A DNA stretch of 64,000 nt from Sphingomonadales bacterium. Lineage in GTDB: Bacteria; Pseudomonadota; Alphaproteobacteria; Sphingomonadales; Sphingomonadaceae. The translations under genes were made by a program, and so were the position numbers. Below the pieces are notes generated by a model. The model had not been told where the DNA came from and searched no databases. It worked only from the letters and a program-made list of their open reading frames with translations. The stretch is from positions 1 to 64,000 of the forward strand of contig JAIYAY010000009.1 in the NCBI GenBank assembly GCA_027488785.1, in the 5' to 3' direction. Shown in pieces: positions 36,902 to 46,924 of the stretch; position 1 is the stretch's first letter; every line of letters starts with the position of its first letter.

Positions 36902-38542
36902 TTACATATTGGGGTAGTTAGGCCCACCGCCGCCCTCTGGCGTCACCCAATTGATATTCTGGTTCGGGTCCTTGATGTCGCAAGTCTTGCAATGGACGCA
37001 GTTTTGCGAATTGATTTGATAGCGGGCTTCCTTACCCTCTTCTTCAATCCACTCATATACACCCGCTGGACAATAGCGCGTTGATGGACCAGCAAACTCC
37101 ATAAACTCGCTGTTTTTCTGAAGGTCCATATCTTTGACCTGCAAATGAATTGGCTGGTCTTCGGCATGGTTGGTGTTTGACAGGAAAACCGAAGACAGAC
37201 GGTCAAAGCTGAACACGCCATCGGGCTTTGGATAATCGATCCGTTCGGCGCTGTTTTTCTTTTTCAGCGCCTTGTGATCGGGATGGTGCTTCATGGTGAA
37301 TGGCATGCGTATGCCAAAATTCTCCAGCCACATATTGACACCGGCAAGCGCGCTACCCAACAGGTTACCATATTTTTCGACCAGCGGCAGGACGTTGCGC
37401 ACCATGCGCAATTCTTTGTAAATCCAGCTATTTTCATAAGCAGTCTGATAGGAAGTAAGCGCGTCATGTTCACGGCCCGCAGCTAGCGCTTCAACAGCAG
37501 CTTCAGCCGCCAGCATGCCTGACTTCATGGCAGTATGTGTGCCCTTGATACGCGGCACGTTTACGAACCCGGCCGAACAGCCGATCAATGCGCCGCCAGG
37601 GAATGTAAGTTCAGGTACCGACTGCCAACCGCCGTCGCTAATCGCGCGCGCACCGTATGAAACACGGCGACCGCCAGTGAGTATCTTCTTAACCTCTGGA
37701 TGGGTTTTCCAACGCTGCAGTTCTTCAAAAGGCGAAAGATAGGGGTTTGAATAATTCAGCCACACAACAAAACCCAAGGCAACTTGGTTGTTTGCTTGAT
37801 GATATAGGAATGCGCCGCCATTGGCATCCGTCAATGGCCATCCCTGACTGTGAATTACGCGTCCTGCAGAATGCTGCTCGGGCGGAATGTCCCACAATTC
37901 CTTCAGGCCGATGCCGTAAACCTGCGGCTCGCAATTCTTATCAAGCGCAAATTGGGGCTTAAGTAATTTGGTAAGATGGCCGCGCACGCCTTCGGCAAAG
38001 AAGGTGTATTTTGCATGCAATTCCATACCACGCATATAATCGTCTTTATGGCTGCCATCACGCGCAATGCCCATGTCGCCGGTGGCTACGCCCCTCACGG
38101 AACCGTCGGTGTTGTAGAGAATTTCTGCGGCCGAAAAGCCGGGGAAAATTTCTACACCCAGATTTTCCGCCTGCCCCGCTAACCAGCGGCATACATTACC
38201 AAGAGAGCCAGTATATGTGCCCTTATTATGCATAAAGCCGGGCGTCAGAAAATGCGGCATGTTGAACTTGCCGGTCTTAGTCATGATCCAATGCTGATTG
38301 TCATTCACTGGCGTATCGGCCAGGGGGCAACCCATGTTGCGCCAGTCAGGCAGCAGTTCATCAAGGGCCTTTGGATCAATAACCGCACCAGACAATATGT
38401 GCGCGCCCACTTCAGAACCTTTTTCAAGGATGCAGACGCTAGTGTCAGGGGATAATTGCTTTATGCGAATTGCGGCCGAAAGTCCTGCTGGCCCGGCGCC
38501 AACAATAACAACATCATAGGGCATCGACTCACGTTCACTCAT
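36902..38542 (-). CDS. Electron transfer flavoprotein-ubiquinone oxidoreductase
   Basis: 546 residues. It passes electrons from ETF (acyl-CoA dehydrogenases and other flavin dehydrogenases) to ubiquinone at the inner membrane. N-terminal FAD motif VVIVGAGPAGLSAAIRI, the family segment EKGSEVGAHILSGAVIDP, and a C-terminal [4Fe-4S] domain with C-x23-C-x2-C-x2-C (CPAGVYEW, then NCVHCKTCDIKDP). It fits a fatty-acid and branched-chain amino-acid degrading lifestyle together with the propionate genes and the acyl-CoA ligase in this window. Divergent from the UDG-like gene. Confidence 0.95.
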   Translation of the reverse strand: MSERESMPYDVVIVGAGPAGLSAAIRIKQLSPDTSVCILEKGSEVGAHILSGAVIDPKALDELLPDWRNMGCPLADTPVNDNQHWIMTKTGKFNMPHFLTPGFMHNKGTYTGSLGNVCRWLAGQAENLGVEIFPGFSAAEILYNTDGSVRGVATGDMGIARDGSHKDDYMRGMELHAKYTFFAEGVRGHLTKLLKPQFALDKNCEPQVYGIGLKELWDIPPEQHSAGRVIHSQGWPLTDANGGAFLYHQANNQVALGFVVWLNYSNPYLSPFEELQRWKTHPEVKKILTGGRRVSYGARAISDGGWQSVPELTFPGGALIGCSAGFVNVPRIKGTHTAMKSGMLAAEAAVEALAAGREHDALTSYQTAYENSWIYKELRMVRNVLPLVEKYGNLLGSALAGVNMWLENFGIRMPFTMKHHPDHKALKKKNSAERIDYPKPDGVFSFDRLSSVFLSNTNHAEDQPIHLQVKDMDLQKNSEFMEFAGPSTRYCPAGVYEWIEEEGKEARYQINSQNCVHCKTCDIKDPNQNINWVTPEGGGGPNYPNM

Positions 38543-38656
38543 TGCCTTTATCCTTTACCCGGCATATAATTCCAGCTGTCCCGTTATATGAACAGCCTGT
38601 GGGAATTGCCATGCCAAGCAATTGACCCTGCCGTCAACTGGTGACTGAAGGGAATT

Positions 38657-39415
38657 ATGGAGGAACGGGGAAAAATTACCGCATTTGCTGTGGTTGAATC
38701 ACTATCTGGTTGGTGGGAGCTTGCCGGGGTAGATTCTGCAGTGCAGGATAAAACGGTGGATTTGCTAGCACAGGGCGCTGTTGCTCCATCTCCAAACGCG
38801 CCCAACGCTTCCCCTTCCAAGAAAAAGCAGACTGAATTGCCAGCGACGCCCACTATCATGTGGCCTAACGATATCTTCACCCTTCGCGAAATGGTGGCAA
38901 AAGGTGCCCCCCTACCCGGCAATACTTATGGTCCCATTCGCTTCCCGCCAATTGGTCCCGACAGTTGCGATGTGATGGTCATTTCTGACTTAGCAGATAT
39001 ATTGAATAGGGCCAAAACCCCAGCGTCATCGAATGCCGCACTCCTGGATAAGATGCTGGCAGCAATCGGGATAGAAATCGCGCATTGTTATTGCACATGG
39101 TTGGCGACGAGCACGCCATCAACAGGCGAGGTTCCTGAAAACGATTTGTCTGACCTTGCTGCGTTTATGCTGCATCAGATACAGTTGATTAAACCTAAAT
39201 CGCTGGTGATACTCGGTTCCGCCGCATGTAAGGCTCTGTTGGGCGAAGAACTCATGCACGCTCGGGCAGAATTACGTTCTGTCCATCATAATGGCCTTAA
39301 CCTTCCAACGCTTGCGACATTTCATCCACGAACCCTTATTGCGCGGCCTGTAATGAAAAAGCAGGCTTGGCGGGATTTGCAAATGTTTGCAAAAAAGGTG
39401 GTTCAATGCGCATAA
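38657..39415 (+). CDS. Divergent uracil-DNA glycosylase superfamily protein (family 4/5-like), active site altered
   Basis: 252 residues. The C-terminal half has the UDG-superfamily layout: PKSLVILGSAACKALLG (beta-strand and helix) and the motif-B region ATFHPRTLIARPVMKKQAWRDLQ, which matches the H-P-x-x-x-x-R pattern of family 4. The motif-A position, normally GEAPG-x2-E/D, reads VMVISDLADILNR, and there is no N-terminal C-x2-C for the usual iron-sulfur cluster, though scattered cysteines exist (DSCD, HCYC). The first ~70 residues are a low-complexity Ala/Pro/Ser/Lys linker (SPNAPNASPSKKK). It may have lost or changed its glycosylase activity. Its end overlaps the transglycosylase start by 10 bp. 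Confidence 0.75.
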   Translation: MEERGKITAFAVVESLSGWWELAGVDSAVQDKTVDLLAQGAVAPSPNAPNASPSKKKQTELPATPTIMWPNDIFTLREMVAKGAPLPGNTYGPIRFPPIGPDSCDVMVISDLADILNRAKTPASSNAALLDKMLAAIGIEIAHCYCTWLATSTPSTGEVPENDLSDLAAFMLHQIQLIKPKSLVILGSAACKALLGEELMHARAELRSVHHNGLNLPTLATFHPRTLIARPVMKKQAWRDLQMFAKKVVQCA

Positions 39416-41160
39416 AAATACAGAAGGTGCGTTTGATGGCTTTTGCACTGGCTTGCACGCCTTTTGCGACAGCGCATGCAAATACGAGCGGCGGTTTCCG
39501 TGCTAGTGCCGCCGCCCAGCCCGCACCCAAAATTCTAAACGCCCAAGAAAAAGAGACTTTCACTGCCATTTATGACGCTATCCGGTCAGAAAAATGGGAT
39601 GAGGCTGCACGCATGATTGATGCGGCGCCCGAAGGCCCTATGTCGGCAATGGCGCGCGCAGAATTATATGTTGCCCCCAATAGCCCAAAGGTGGAGGCCG
39701 CTGAACTACACGCGCTGCTTGAGGCGGCACCTTATTTGCCGCAGGCTGAACAATTGGCGACTATGGCGCGAAAGCGCGGTCTGGAAACCCTTCCAAGTCG
39801 ACCAGGCATACGCCGCTTTTCATGGCTAGGTGGCGCACCAAAAAGGGATTTACCCTCAAATGAAGCAAGCGATAGCGTGCGTGCCGAATTGCAGGCGTTT
39901 ATTAAAAATGACCAACCATTTGCTGCCGAACAATTTTTGGAAAGCAAAGCATTGGAATTAGCTCCCGAAGCGCTGACGGAGTTACGCTATCGTGTCGCAT
40001 GGTCTTATTATATCGAGAATGACGACATATCAGCAAAGCGTGTAGCCGCTGTAGCACAAGTTGCGGGTGGCGCGTGGGGCACGCAGGCCAGCTGGGTACT
40101 TGGTCTCGCTTCTTGGCGGCTAGGTGATTATAATGCTGCCTATAATGCCTTTGACCATGTGGCCCGCTTAGCCAGTAACGATGACTTGAGGGCCGCAGGC
40201 CTGTTTTGGGGCGCCCGTGCGGCTATGGCTGCAAAGCAGCCGCAATCCATTCAGCCCAAGATGCAAAAAGCGGCGCAGCTATCGGAAACATTTTACGGCT
40301 TGCTTGCCAGCGAAGCGCTGGGAATGGATCCAATCGCGCGCAAAGTAGCAAGAGTGGTCAAGTTTGATTGGGCAAGTTTACAAAACCAGCCGAACGCCGT
40401 CTTGGCAGTGTCGCTTGCCGAAATTGGCCAGAATAAGTTGGCCGATGAGGCATTGCGCCACCAAGCGAGAATTGGAGATGTACGGCAACACGCAAACCTT
40501 GCGCAGTTGGCGGGCGCGTTAAACTTAGCGTCAACACAATTTTGGCTCGGCCATTATGGCCCCTCGCGTGATCAGAGCAACGCCTCGGCACGTTACCCGC
40601 TGCCCAATTGGGAACCAACAGGTGGTTGGCGAGTCACACCATCCTTAATCTATGCCCACACGCTGCAAGAATCCAATTTTCGAACGGACGTGATCAGCCC
40701 CGCTGGCGCGCGCGGCCTTATGCAAGTGCGCCCCGGAACCGCCCAGGACCTCGCGCGCGCGCGCGGTTCTTCTTTTTCAGCAACTGATTTGGACCGACCG
40801 TCTGTCAATTTGGAATATGGGCAATCCTATTTGGAAAAGCTGCGCGATCTACCCACAACGAGCGGGCTTTTGCCTAAGGTGATCGCGGCTTATAATGCGG
40901 GGCCTTCACAGGTGGCGCGCTGGAACAGCGAGATACGCGACAATGGCGACCCATTATTGTTTATTGAAGCTATCCCATTTTGGGAAACACGTGGTTATGT
41001 GGCAATCGTTCTTCGAAATTACTGGATCTACGAGATGCGCGAGAACAAGGCCTCAGGAAGCTTGAAGGGCCTAGCTCAATATATGTGGCCGAAATTCCCG
41101 GATGGCAATGGCACCGTCACCACGCGCAGAATCACAGGAGGCGTCATTGCCACTCGATGA
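39406..41160 (+). CDS. Soluble lytic murein transglycosylase
   Basis: 584 residues from ATG 39406 (AAGGTGG upstream), the start that gives a proper signal peptide (VRLMAFALACTPFATAHA). The middle (~60-400) is an all-helical superhelix as in Slt70, and the C-terminal catalytic domain has the general acid Glu in HTLQESNFRTDVISPAGARGL, then MQVRPGTAQDLA and VIAAYNAGPSQVARW. It cleaves peptidoglycan glycan strands in the periplasm, producing 1,6-anhydromuramyl ends. It overlaps the UDG-like gene at its start and moaB at its end. Confidence 0.92.
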   Translation: MRIKIQKVRLMAFALACTPFATAHANTSGGFRASAAAQPAPKILNAQEKETFTAIYDAIRSEKWDEAARMIDAAPEGPMSAMARAELYVAPNSPKVEAAELHALLEAAPYLPQAEQLATMARKRGLETLPSRPGIRRFSWLGGAPKRDLPSNEASDSVRAELQAFIKNDQPFAAEQFLESKALELAPEALTELRYRVAWSYYIENDDISAKRVAAVAQVAGGAWGTQASWVLGLASWRLGDYNAAYNAFDHVARLASNDDLRAAGLFWGARAAMAAKQPQSIQPKMQKAAQLSETFYGLLASEALGMDPIARKVARVVKFDWASLQNQPNAVLAVSLAEIGQNKLADEALRHQARIGDVRQHANLAQLAGALNLASTQFWLGHYGPSRDQSNASARYPLPNWEPTGGWRVTPSLIYAHTLQESNFRTDVISPAGARGLMQVRPGTAQDLARARGSSFSATDLDRPSVNLEYGQSYLEKLRDLPTTSGLLPKVIAAYNAGPSQVARWNSEIRDNGDPLLFIEAIPFWETRGYVAIVLRNYWIYEMRENKASGSLKGLAQYMWPKFPDGNGTVTTRRITGGVIATR

Positions 41161-41674
41161 AAACAGAATGTTCAAGCCAGTGAATATCGCGCTGCTGACG
41201 GTGTCTGATACCCGTGGCATCGACAATGATACAAGCGGCGATATTTTAGCCGAACGGATAGTCTCCGCAGGGCACACAATAGTTGATCGCGCCATTTTGC
41301 GCGACGATACTACGTTAATCATCGCGCGGCTACAAAAGTGGATCGATGACGATAACATCGATGTTATCATCTCAACGGGTGGTACGGGTTTAACCGGACG
41401 CGATGTAACCCCCGAAGCCCTTGATCGTGTAAAGACCAAGGATATTCCGGGTTTCGGCGAACTGTTCCGCTGGTTAAGCTTCGCAAGCATTGGCACATCC
41501 ACGATACAGTCACGCGCTTGTGCCGTGCTGGCCGGCGGAACCTATGTTTTTGCCCTCCCCGGTTCAAATGGCGCGGTTAAAGATGGTTGGGATCAGATAC
41601 TGGTTCATCAACTCGACAGCCGCCATCGCCCCTGCAATTTCGTGGAACTTATGCCTCGCTTGCGCGAGATATAA
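41147..41674 (+). CDS. moaB: Molybdenum cofactor biosynthesis protein MoaB
   Basis: 175 residues from a TTG at 41147, chosen because a perfect AGGAGG (41136-41141) lies 5 bases before it and MoaB proteins are about 170 residues. An ATG at 41168 is the alternative. Family motifs: VNIALLTVSDTRGIDNDTSGDIL, ISTGGTGLTGRDVTPEAL and FALPGSNGAVKDGWDQILVHQLD. MoaB-type proteins adenylylate molybdopterin or assist cofactor synthesis. It overlaps the transglycosylase gene by 14 bp. moaC and moeA lie 18 kb to the right. Confidence 0.92.
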   Translation: MPLDENRMFKPVNIALLTVSDTRGIDNDTSGDILAERIVSAGHTIVDRAILRDDTTLIIARLQKWIDDDNIDVIISTGGTGLTGRDVTPEALDRVKTKDIPGFGELFRWLSFASIGTSTIQSRACAVLAGGTYVFALPGSNGAVKDGWDQILVHQLDSRHRPCNFVELMPRLREI

Positions 41675-41676
41675 TA

Positions 41677-41696
41677 TAGGCGACGAGCGTCACCTA
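41677..41696. terminator. Hairpin between convergent moaB and acyl-CoA ligase genes
   Basis: TAGG-c-GAC, loop GAGC, GTC-a-CCTA: a 7-bp stem with one mismatch in the 44-bp convergent gap. There is no strong T-run, so it is only a weak bidirectional terminator candidate. Confidence 0.35.
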
Positions 41697-41718
41697 CATT
41701 ACATCATCGGCGACTAAC

Positions 41719-43317
41719 TTAATCCTCGAGTACAAAATCCTTAAACTGCGCACGCAGCGTTACCTTCTGAATTTTGCCAGTGCCCGTGTGCGGCAATTCG
41801 TCCACAAACAGTACGCGGTCTGGCATCCACCATTTAACGATGCGCTCCGCCAAATAGGCCTTTACTGTCGCTTCATCTACCTCTGCGCCGGGTTTCTTTA
41901 CGGCAATCAGAACTGGCCGCTCATCCCATTTGGGGTGCGGGACGCCAATAGCGCCCGCTTCTGCTATACCGGGGCACCCTACCGCTATATTTTCAAGTTC
42001 AACCGAACTGATCCACTCTCCGCCCGATTTAATGACATCTTTGACACGATCGGTAATCTGCATCGTGCCGTCGGGATGGAGCACAGAAACATCTCCGGTA
42101 TCAAACCACTGCTCCGCGTCGACTGCGTCGGCATCTGCCTTGAAATAGCGTTTAATGACCCATGGCCCGCGGATTTGGAGCGCACCAGACGTCACACCAT
42201 CGCGCGGGGCGACGTTACCATCCTTGTCAATCACACGCAGCTCAACGCCAAATGGGGTGCGGCCTTGCTTGCACACAATGTCAATTTGCTGTTCCAGCGT
42301 GAGATCGTCCCAATCGGGCGTCGGGGCTCCCATGGTACCAATAGGCGATGTTTCGGTCATACCCCATGCGTGCGACACACGCACGCCTGACGTCATCAGG
42401 CGTTCGATCATGGCACGCGGTGCAGCTGACCCACCGATAGTTACCAAGCGCAGTTTGCCCAGCGTAGCGTCCCGTCCCGCTGCCGCCTCTGCATCCAAAT
42501 GCGCGAACATGGAGAGCCACACTGTAGGCACACCTGCGCTATGGGTAATACCTTCTTGCAGCATGAGGCTATGCAAGGTGGCAGCATCATTGGTGGTCGA
42601 AAACACAAACTTCACGCCCGCTGCAGCGCCTGCAAAGGGGAGGCCCCAGCTTGCCGCATGGAACATCGGCACAATAGGCAGTAGCGCCGATTGCGGGCTC
42701 AGGTCGAATATGGCGGGCGCGATTTCGGCCATGGCGTGCAACATCGTTGAGCGGTGCTGATATAGTACACCTTTTGGATTGCCCGTCGTTCCGCTGGTGT
42801 AACACAACATACAAGCATCGCGCTCGTCACCGGTTGCCCATTCATAATTACCATCTTGGTCTGCGATAAAGGCGCCATAGCTATCGTCGCGATCAAATAT
42901 CACATAATGCTCAACGGTCTTGAGATGCGGCTTCAATCGATCAATAATGGGTTGGAACATTGCGTCATACATCAATACCTTATCTTCGGCATGGTTCATG
43001 ATGTAGATAAGGTCTTCGTCGAACAGCCGAACGTTCACGGTATGGATGACTCCGCCAAAGCCAATAGCGCCATACCAAGCTGCCAAATGCCGATGGTGAT
43101 TCATCGCAAAGGTGGCAATTCGGTCTCCCTTTTGCAGGCCTAACCCCGCAAAGGCTTGTGACAATTTGCGCGCTTCTGTGGCTACACCTGACCAACTTGT
43201 GCGCTCAATCGTCCCGTCGGCCCAACGCGTCACAATTTCACGCGTACCATGTTCACGAGCTGCGTAGTCAATCAAACGCGGAACCCGAAGGTCCCAGTCT
43301 TGCATAGTGCCGTGCAT
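41719..43317 (-). CDS. Fatty-acid (medium/long-chain) acyl-CoA ligase
   Basis: 532 residues from ATG 43317 (GGGAGAG upstream; the longer frame is rejected). Adenylate-forming superfamily: P-loop CYTSGTTGNPKGVLYQHRS, AWGMTETSPIG, FDTGDVSVLHPDG and the C-terminal hinge/catalytic region TDRVKDVIKSGGEWISSVELE, plus the lysine in PHTGTGKIQKVTLR. It activates carboxylic acids as CoA esters; its closest general resemblance is to AlkK-like medium-chain or long-chain fatty-acid ligases. It feeds beta-oxidation, consistent with the ETF-QO gene. The chain-length preference cannot be read. Confidence 0.9.
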   Translation of the reverse strand: MHGTMQDWDLRVPRLIDYAAREHGTREIVTRWADGTIERTSWSGVATEARKLSQAFAGLGLQKGDRIATFAMNHHRHLAAWYGAIGFGGVIHTVNVRLFDEDLIYIMNHAEDKVLMYDAMFQPIIDRLKPHLKTVEHYVIFDRDDSYGAFIADQDGNYEWATGDERDACMLCYTSGTTGNPKGVLYQHRSTMLHAMAEIAPAIFDLSPQSALLPIVPMFHAASWGLPFAGAAAGVKFVFSTTNDAATLHSLMLQEGITHSAGVPTVWLSMFAHLDAEAAAGRDATLGKLRLVTIGGSAAPRAMIERLMTSGVRVSHAWGMTETSPIGTMGAPTPDWDDLTLEQQIDIVCKQGRTPFGVELRVIDKDGNVAPRDGVTSGALQIRGPWVIKRYFKADADAVDAEQWFDTGDVSVLHPDGTMQITDRVKDVIKSGGEWISSVELENIAVGCPGIAEAGAIGVPHPKWDERPVLIAVKKPGAEVDEATVKAYLAERIVKWWMPDRVLFVDELPHTGTGKIQKVTLRAQFKDFVLED

Positions 43318-43385
43318 CAAAAACTCTCCCTTTTGCGGCGCTGCAGGATACTGCAAACGCATTTACTGTCTACGATTTGCGCAGT

Positions 43386-46300
43386 TCAGTGCACCAATGC
43401 CAAAACAGGACCCAATGGCGCAAGCTCTACATTTTCGATACCGTCAATTGTGCGCACTTGGTCCAGCAAAGATGCATCAATCTGGAAGCGGCGACCAAGC
43501 ACGATATGCACCCAGCGACCATCGGCGGCGCGCGTTTTAATGACTAATTCGCTACGGCCGCCATTTAATGGCGCGACGATTTCAGCGAGCCGCGAAATGG
43601 CTGTTTCATGTGTCACATCCAACTGCATTTTCAGTCGCGACACGCTGGTTAAGCCTGAGAGAGGTTTGGCGCTTTTTACCGAAAAGCTCGGCGTTTCGTC
43701 GCCTGGACGCATGTCCATTTCGCAATGAAGCAAAAGGCACACCGCGTCTTTTGCCCACTCGGCAAGTTGTATGCCGACCGCCTCGTCAAAACATCGCACC
43801 GAAAACTGGCCACTACTGTCTGAAAAATCGGCAATCATGAAGCGCTTGCCTTTGCGCGATTCCCGCCAACGTACGCCTTCAATTAAGGCTGACATGGTGG
43901 CAGCGCGGCGGACACCTTCAGGTATGGGGCCGCTGTCGAGCCAAACCGCATAAGGTTTTGCGCCATGGCTACTAGCCAATGCATCATATTGTGAACATGG
44001 ATGCGCCGAAAAATAAAAGCCAAATGCGTCTTTTTCCTGGTTCATTTGTTCGCCAGGTGCCCAGTGCAGACTGTTGTCGATACGAAGTGCCGCCATGTCG
44101 GACCCGCCCTCACCAAATAGACCGCCCTGCCCGCTTTCGCGTGAATCGCGCGCCGATTGTGCTGCCGCCAACAGTGTTTCCGCCGCTGCATGCACTGCGC
44201 CGCGGTTTGGCTCCAACGCATCAAATGCCCCCGCAGCAGCAAGGTTTTCAAGGCTCCGGCGGTTAATTTGGCTTGGATCAACGCGGTTTGCAAAATCATC
44301 AAGGCTTTTGAACAATCCCGCCGTCGCGCGTTCAGTGACCAGTATTTCCATCGCCCGTTCGCCAACATTTTTAATGCCGCCCAACGCATAGCGCACCGCG
44401 TGCTCCCCGTGCGCATCGGTCTCTACGGTAAATTCGGCGTCGCTGCGGTTGATGTCCGGAGCCAGGCAAGTAATGTCTAGGCGCCGCATGTCATCCATGA
44501 AAATCGCAAGCTTGTCGGTCTGATGCATGTCAAAACACATGGACGCAGCGTAAAATTCTTCAGGGTGATGTGTTTTCAGCCATGCCGTTTGATACGCCAA
44601 CACAGCATAAGCGGCAGCATGGCTCTTGTTAAAACCATAACCTGCAAATTTATCGATCAAATCAAACAACTCATTGGCGCGGGTGGTTGAAATCGCGTGC
44701 GTCGCGCAGCCCGTAACGAAACGCTCGCGCTGGGCATCCATTTCGGCTTTGATCTTCTTACCCATCGCCCGCCTTAGCAAATCTGCTTCCCCAAGGCTGT
44801 ACCCCGCCAAAATCTGCGCAGCCTGCATAACCTGTTCTTGGTAAACAAAAATCCCGTAAGTCTCGTTCAACACTGGCTCTAACAAGGGGTGCGGATATTC
44901 GATGCTTTCCTCTCCATTTTTGCGGCGGCCAAACATCGGAATATTGTCCATTGGACCCGGACGGTACAGCGACACGAGGGCGATGATGTCTCCAAAGTTG
45001 GTCGGCTTCACTGCTGCGAGCGTACGTCGCATGCCTTCGGATTCCAATTGGAATACGCCAACAGTGTCACCACGTTGCAGCAATTCATACACAGCAGGGT
45101 CATCATGCGGCAGCAGGTCGAGATTGATCTCTACGCCTCTTTTGGCGAGCATCTGGTTGGCCTTTTGCAGCACAGACAGCGTTTTAAGGCCCAAAAAGTC
45201 AAATTTAACTAGACCAGCACTTTCGACATATTTCATGTCGAATTGCGTCACAGGCATGTCTGATCGCGGATCACGATATAATGGGGCCAATTCCGATAAT
45301 TCGCGGTCACCAATCACGACGCCAGCTGCGTGTGTCGAACTGTGACGCGGCAGGCCCTCCAGCTTCATCGCAAGATCGAATAAGCGCTTAACCTGCGCAT
45401 CACGTCGATATTCTTCCCGTAACTCTGCCACGTTAGACAAAGCGCGCTTCAAATCCCATGGATCAGCTGGCAAGTTTGGCACTTGCTTACACAGTCGATC
45501 AACCTGGCCATAACTCATCTGCAACACGCGCCCAGTGTCACGCAGGACAGCGCGTGCTTTCAACTTTCCAAAGGTTATAATCTGCGCAACTTGGCGCGAA
45601 CCATATTTTTTCTGCACGTAACGAATGACTTCGCCACGGCGCGTTTCGCAAAAGTCGATGTCGAAGTCAGGCATCGACACACGGTCTGGGTTGAGGAAAC
45701 GTTCAAACAGCAGCCCAAGCTTGATCGGGTCAAGATCCGTAATTGTAAGCGCCCAAGCGACCAGAGAGCCTGCACCCGAGCCACGGCCCGGCCCAACCGC
45801 GATATCTTGTTCCTTCGCCCATTTGATAAAATCGGCAACGATCAGGAAATATCCCGGAAAACCCATGGCGCAAATGACATCGGCTTCAAACTTCAACCGG
45901 TCAAAATAGACTTGCCGCTCCGCAGGATCGGTTATCCCGGTAATCTCAAGGCGTTTTTCAAGGCCAAGCCGTGCATCCTCACGCAGTTGCGTGTCTTCGG
46001 CGGTTCGATCTCCGGCAAGGCTTGGTAAAATCGGGCTTCTATAGGGCGCGAGTGTTGCGCAGCGTTGCGCAATAACTAGGGTATTTGCTAGCGCTTCAGG
46101 CACATCCGCGAACAATTCCGCCATTTGTTTGCCCGATTTTATCCACGTGTCGCGGCTGCTCCTGCGACGATCCGCGCTTTCGATATAGGCGCCATCCGAG
46201 ATACAAAGCATCGCGTCATGCGCGTCGAAAAAATCAGGTTCGGCAAAAAACGCAGGATTTGTGGCGACCAACGGAATATTGCGGGCATATGCAAAGTCGA

Positions 46301-46862
46301 TAAGCGCATCTTCGGCGGCGTCCTCAACCGCGTCATTGCGCCTGCTGAGTTCGATATACAAAGCATCGGAAAACAGCGCCTGAAGACGTGTCAGGTAGCT
46401 GGATGCGGCATCCTGTTGTCCCTCGCTCAGTAAGCGGGCGAGCGCACCTTCGGCACCACCCGTAAGGGCGATCAGGCCGTCCTTATGGTCTGCAAGTTGC
46501 TCCAGCGTGATATGTGCCTCAAGATCCTCCGGACGGTCCAGATGCGCCATGGAAACCAAGCGGCAGAGATTATTATAACCGCTTTCGTCTTGGGCATATA
46601 AGGGCAACCAGTCGCGGATGAACTTTCCGTCGTTCGTAGGTCGCCGGATTCCAAGCAACGCGCCGATGATCGGTTGCACGCCGTAAGATTTCGCGCCGTC
46701 CTGAAACGGCATAACGCCATAAAGGCCATTGCGATCACATATTGCTATGGCGGGAAATGCTAGTTTCTTTGCGGTTTCGCCAATGGCCTTTGGCTCAATC
46801 GCGCCTTCCAATATTGTGTATGCAGAATACACGCGGAGAGGGACGAAGGGTACATGAGCCAT
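43386..46862 (-). CDS. dnaE: DNA polymerase III alpha subunit
   Basis: 1158 residues, the replicative C-family polymerase. N-terminal PHP domain (FVPLRVYSAYTILEGAI; the usual His of the first motif is Tyr here, so proofreading by PHP is unlikely). Polymerase palm motifs with catalytic acids in PGRGSGAGSLVAWAL and MPDFDIDFCETRRGEVIRY; then RHSSTHAAGVVI, YRPGPMDNIP, MGKKIKAEMDAQRERF and the helix-hairpin-helix AGYGFNKSHAAAYAVLAYQTAW. C-terminal OB-fold about residues 980-1070. The length and motifs fit DnaE1 rather than the error-prone DnaE2, and there is no imuA/imuB nearby. It follows the glutathione peroxidase gene on the same strand. Confidence 0.97.
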   Translation of the reverse strand: MAHVPFVPLRVYSAYTILEGAIEPKAIGETAKKLAFPAIAICDRNGLYGVMPFQDGAKSYGVQPIIGALLGIRRPTNDGKFIRDWLPLYAQDESGYNNLCRLVSMAHLDRPEDLEAHITLEQLADHKDGLIALTGGAEGALARLLSEGQQDAASSYLTRLQALFSDALYIELSRRNDAVEDAAEDALIDFAYARNIPLVATNPAFFAEPDFFDAHDAMLCISDGAYIESADRRRSSRDTWIKSGKQMAELFADVPEALANTLVIAQRCATLAPYRSPILPSLAGDRTAEDTQLREDARLGLEKRLEITGITDPAERQVYFDRLKFEADVICAMGFPGYFLIVADFIKWAKEQDIAVGPGRGSGAGSLVAWALTITDLDPIKLGLLFERFLNPDRVSMPDFDIDFCETRRGEVIRYVQKKYGSRQVAQIITFGKLKARAVLRDTGRVLQMSYGQVDRLCKQVPNLPADPWDLKRALSNVAELREEYRRDAQVKRLFDLAMKLEGLPRHSSTHAAGVVIGDRELSELAPLYRDPRSDMPVTQFDMKYVESAGLVKFDFLGLKTLSVLQKANQMLAKRGVEINLDLLPHDDPAVYELLQRGDTVGVFQLESEGMRRTLAAVKPTNFGDIIALVSLYRPGPMDNIPMFGRRKNGEESIEYPHPLLEPVLNETYGIFVYQEQVMQAAQILAGYSLGEADLLRRAMGKKIKAEMDAQRERFVTGCATHAISTTRANELFDLIDKFAGYGFNKSHAAAYAVLAYQTAWLKTHHPEEFYAASMCFDMHQTDKLAIFMDDMRRLDITCLAPDINRSDAEFTVETDAHGEHAVRYALGGIKNVGERAMEILVTERATAGLFKSLDDFANRVDPSQINRRSLENLAAAGAFDALEPNRGAVHAAAETLLAAAQSARDSRESGQGGLFGEGGSDMAALRIDNSLHWAPGEQMNQEKDAFGFYFSAHPCSQYDALASSHGAKPYAVWLDSGPIPEGVRRAATMSALIEGVRWRESRKGKRFMIADFSDSSGQFSVRCFDEAVGIQLAEWAKDAVCLLLHCEMDMRPGDETPSFSVKSAKPLSGLTSVSRLKMQLDVTHETAISRLAEIVAPLNGGRSELVIKTRAADGRWVHIVLGRRFQIDASLLDQVRTIDGIENVELAPLGPVLALVH

Positions 46863-46924
46863 GCCCCATTGTTAGTTGACGTTCCTGATTCGACAAAGTC
46901 TGATTCAGGCTAAGCTGTGGACAA

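Noticed and set aside
46863-46924. Possible SOS box before dnaE (GTTC at about 46880)
   Set aside because: No second GTTC at the right spacing, and replicative dnaE is not expected to be LexA-controlled.
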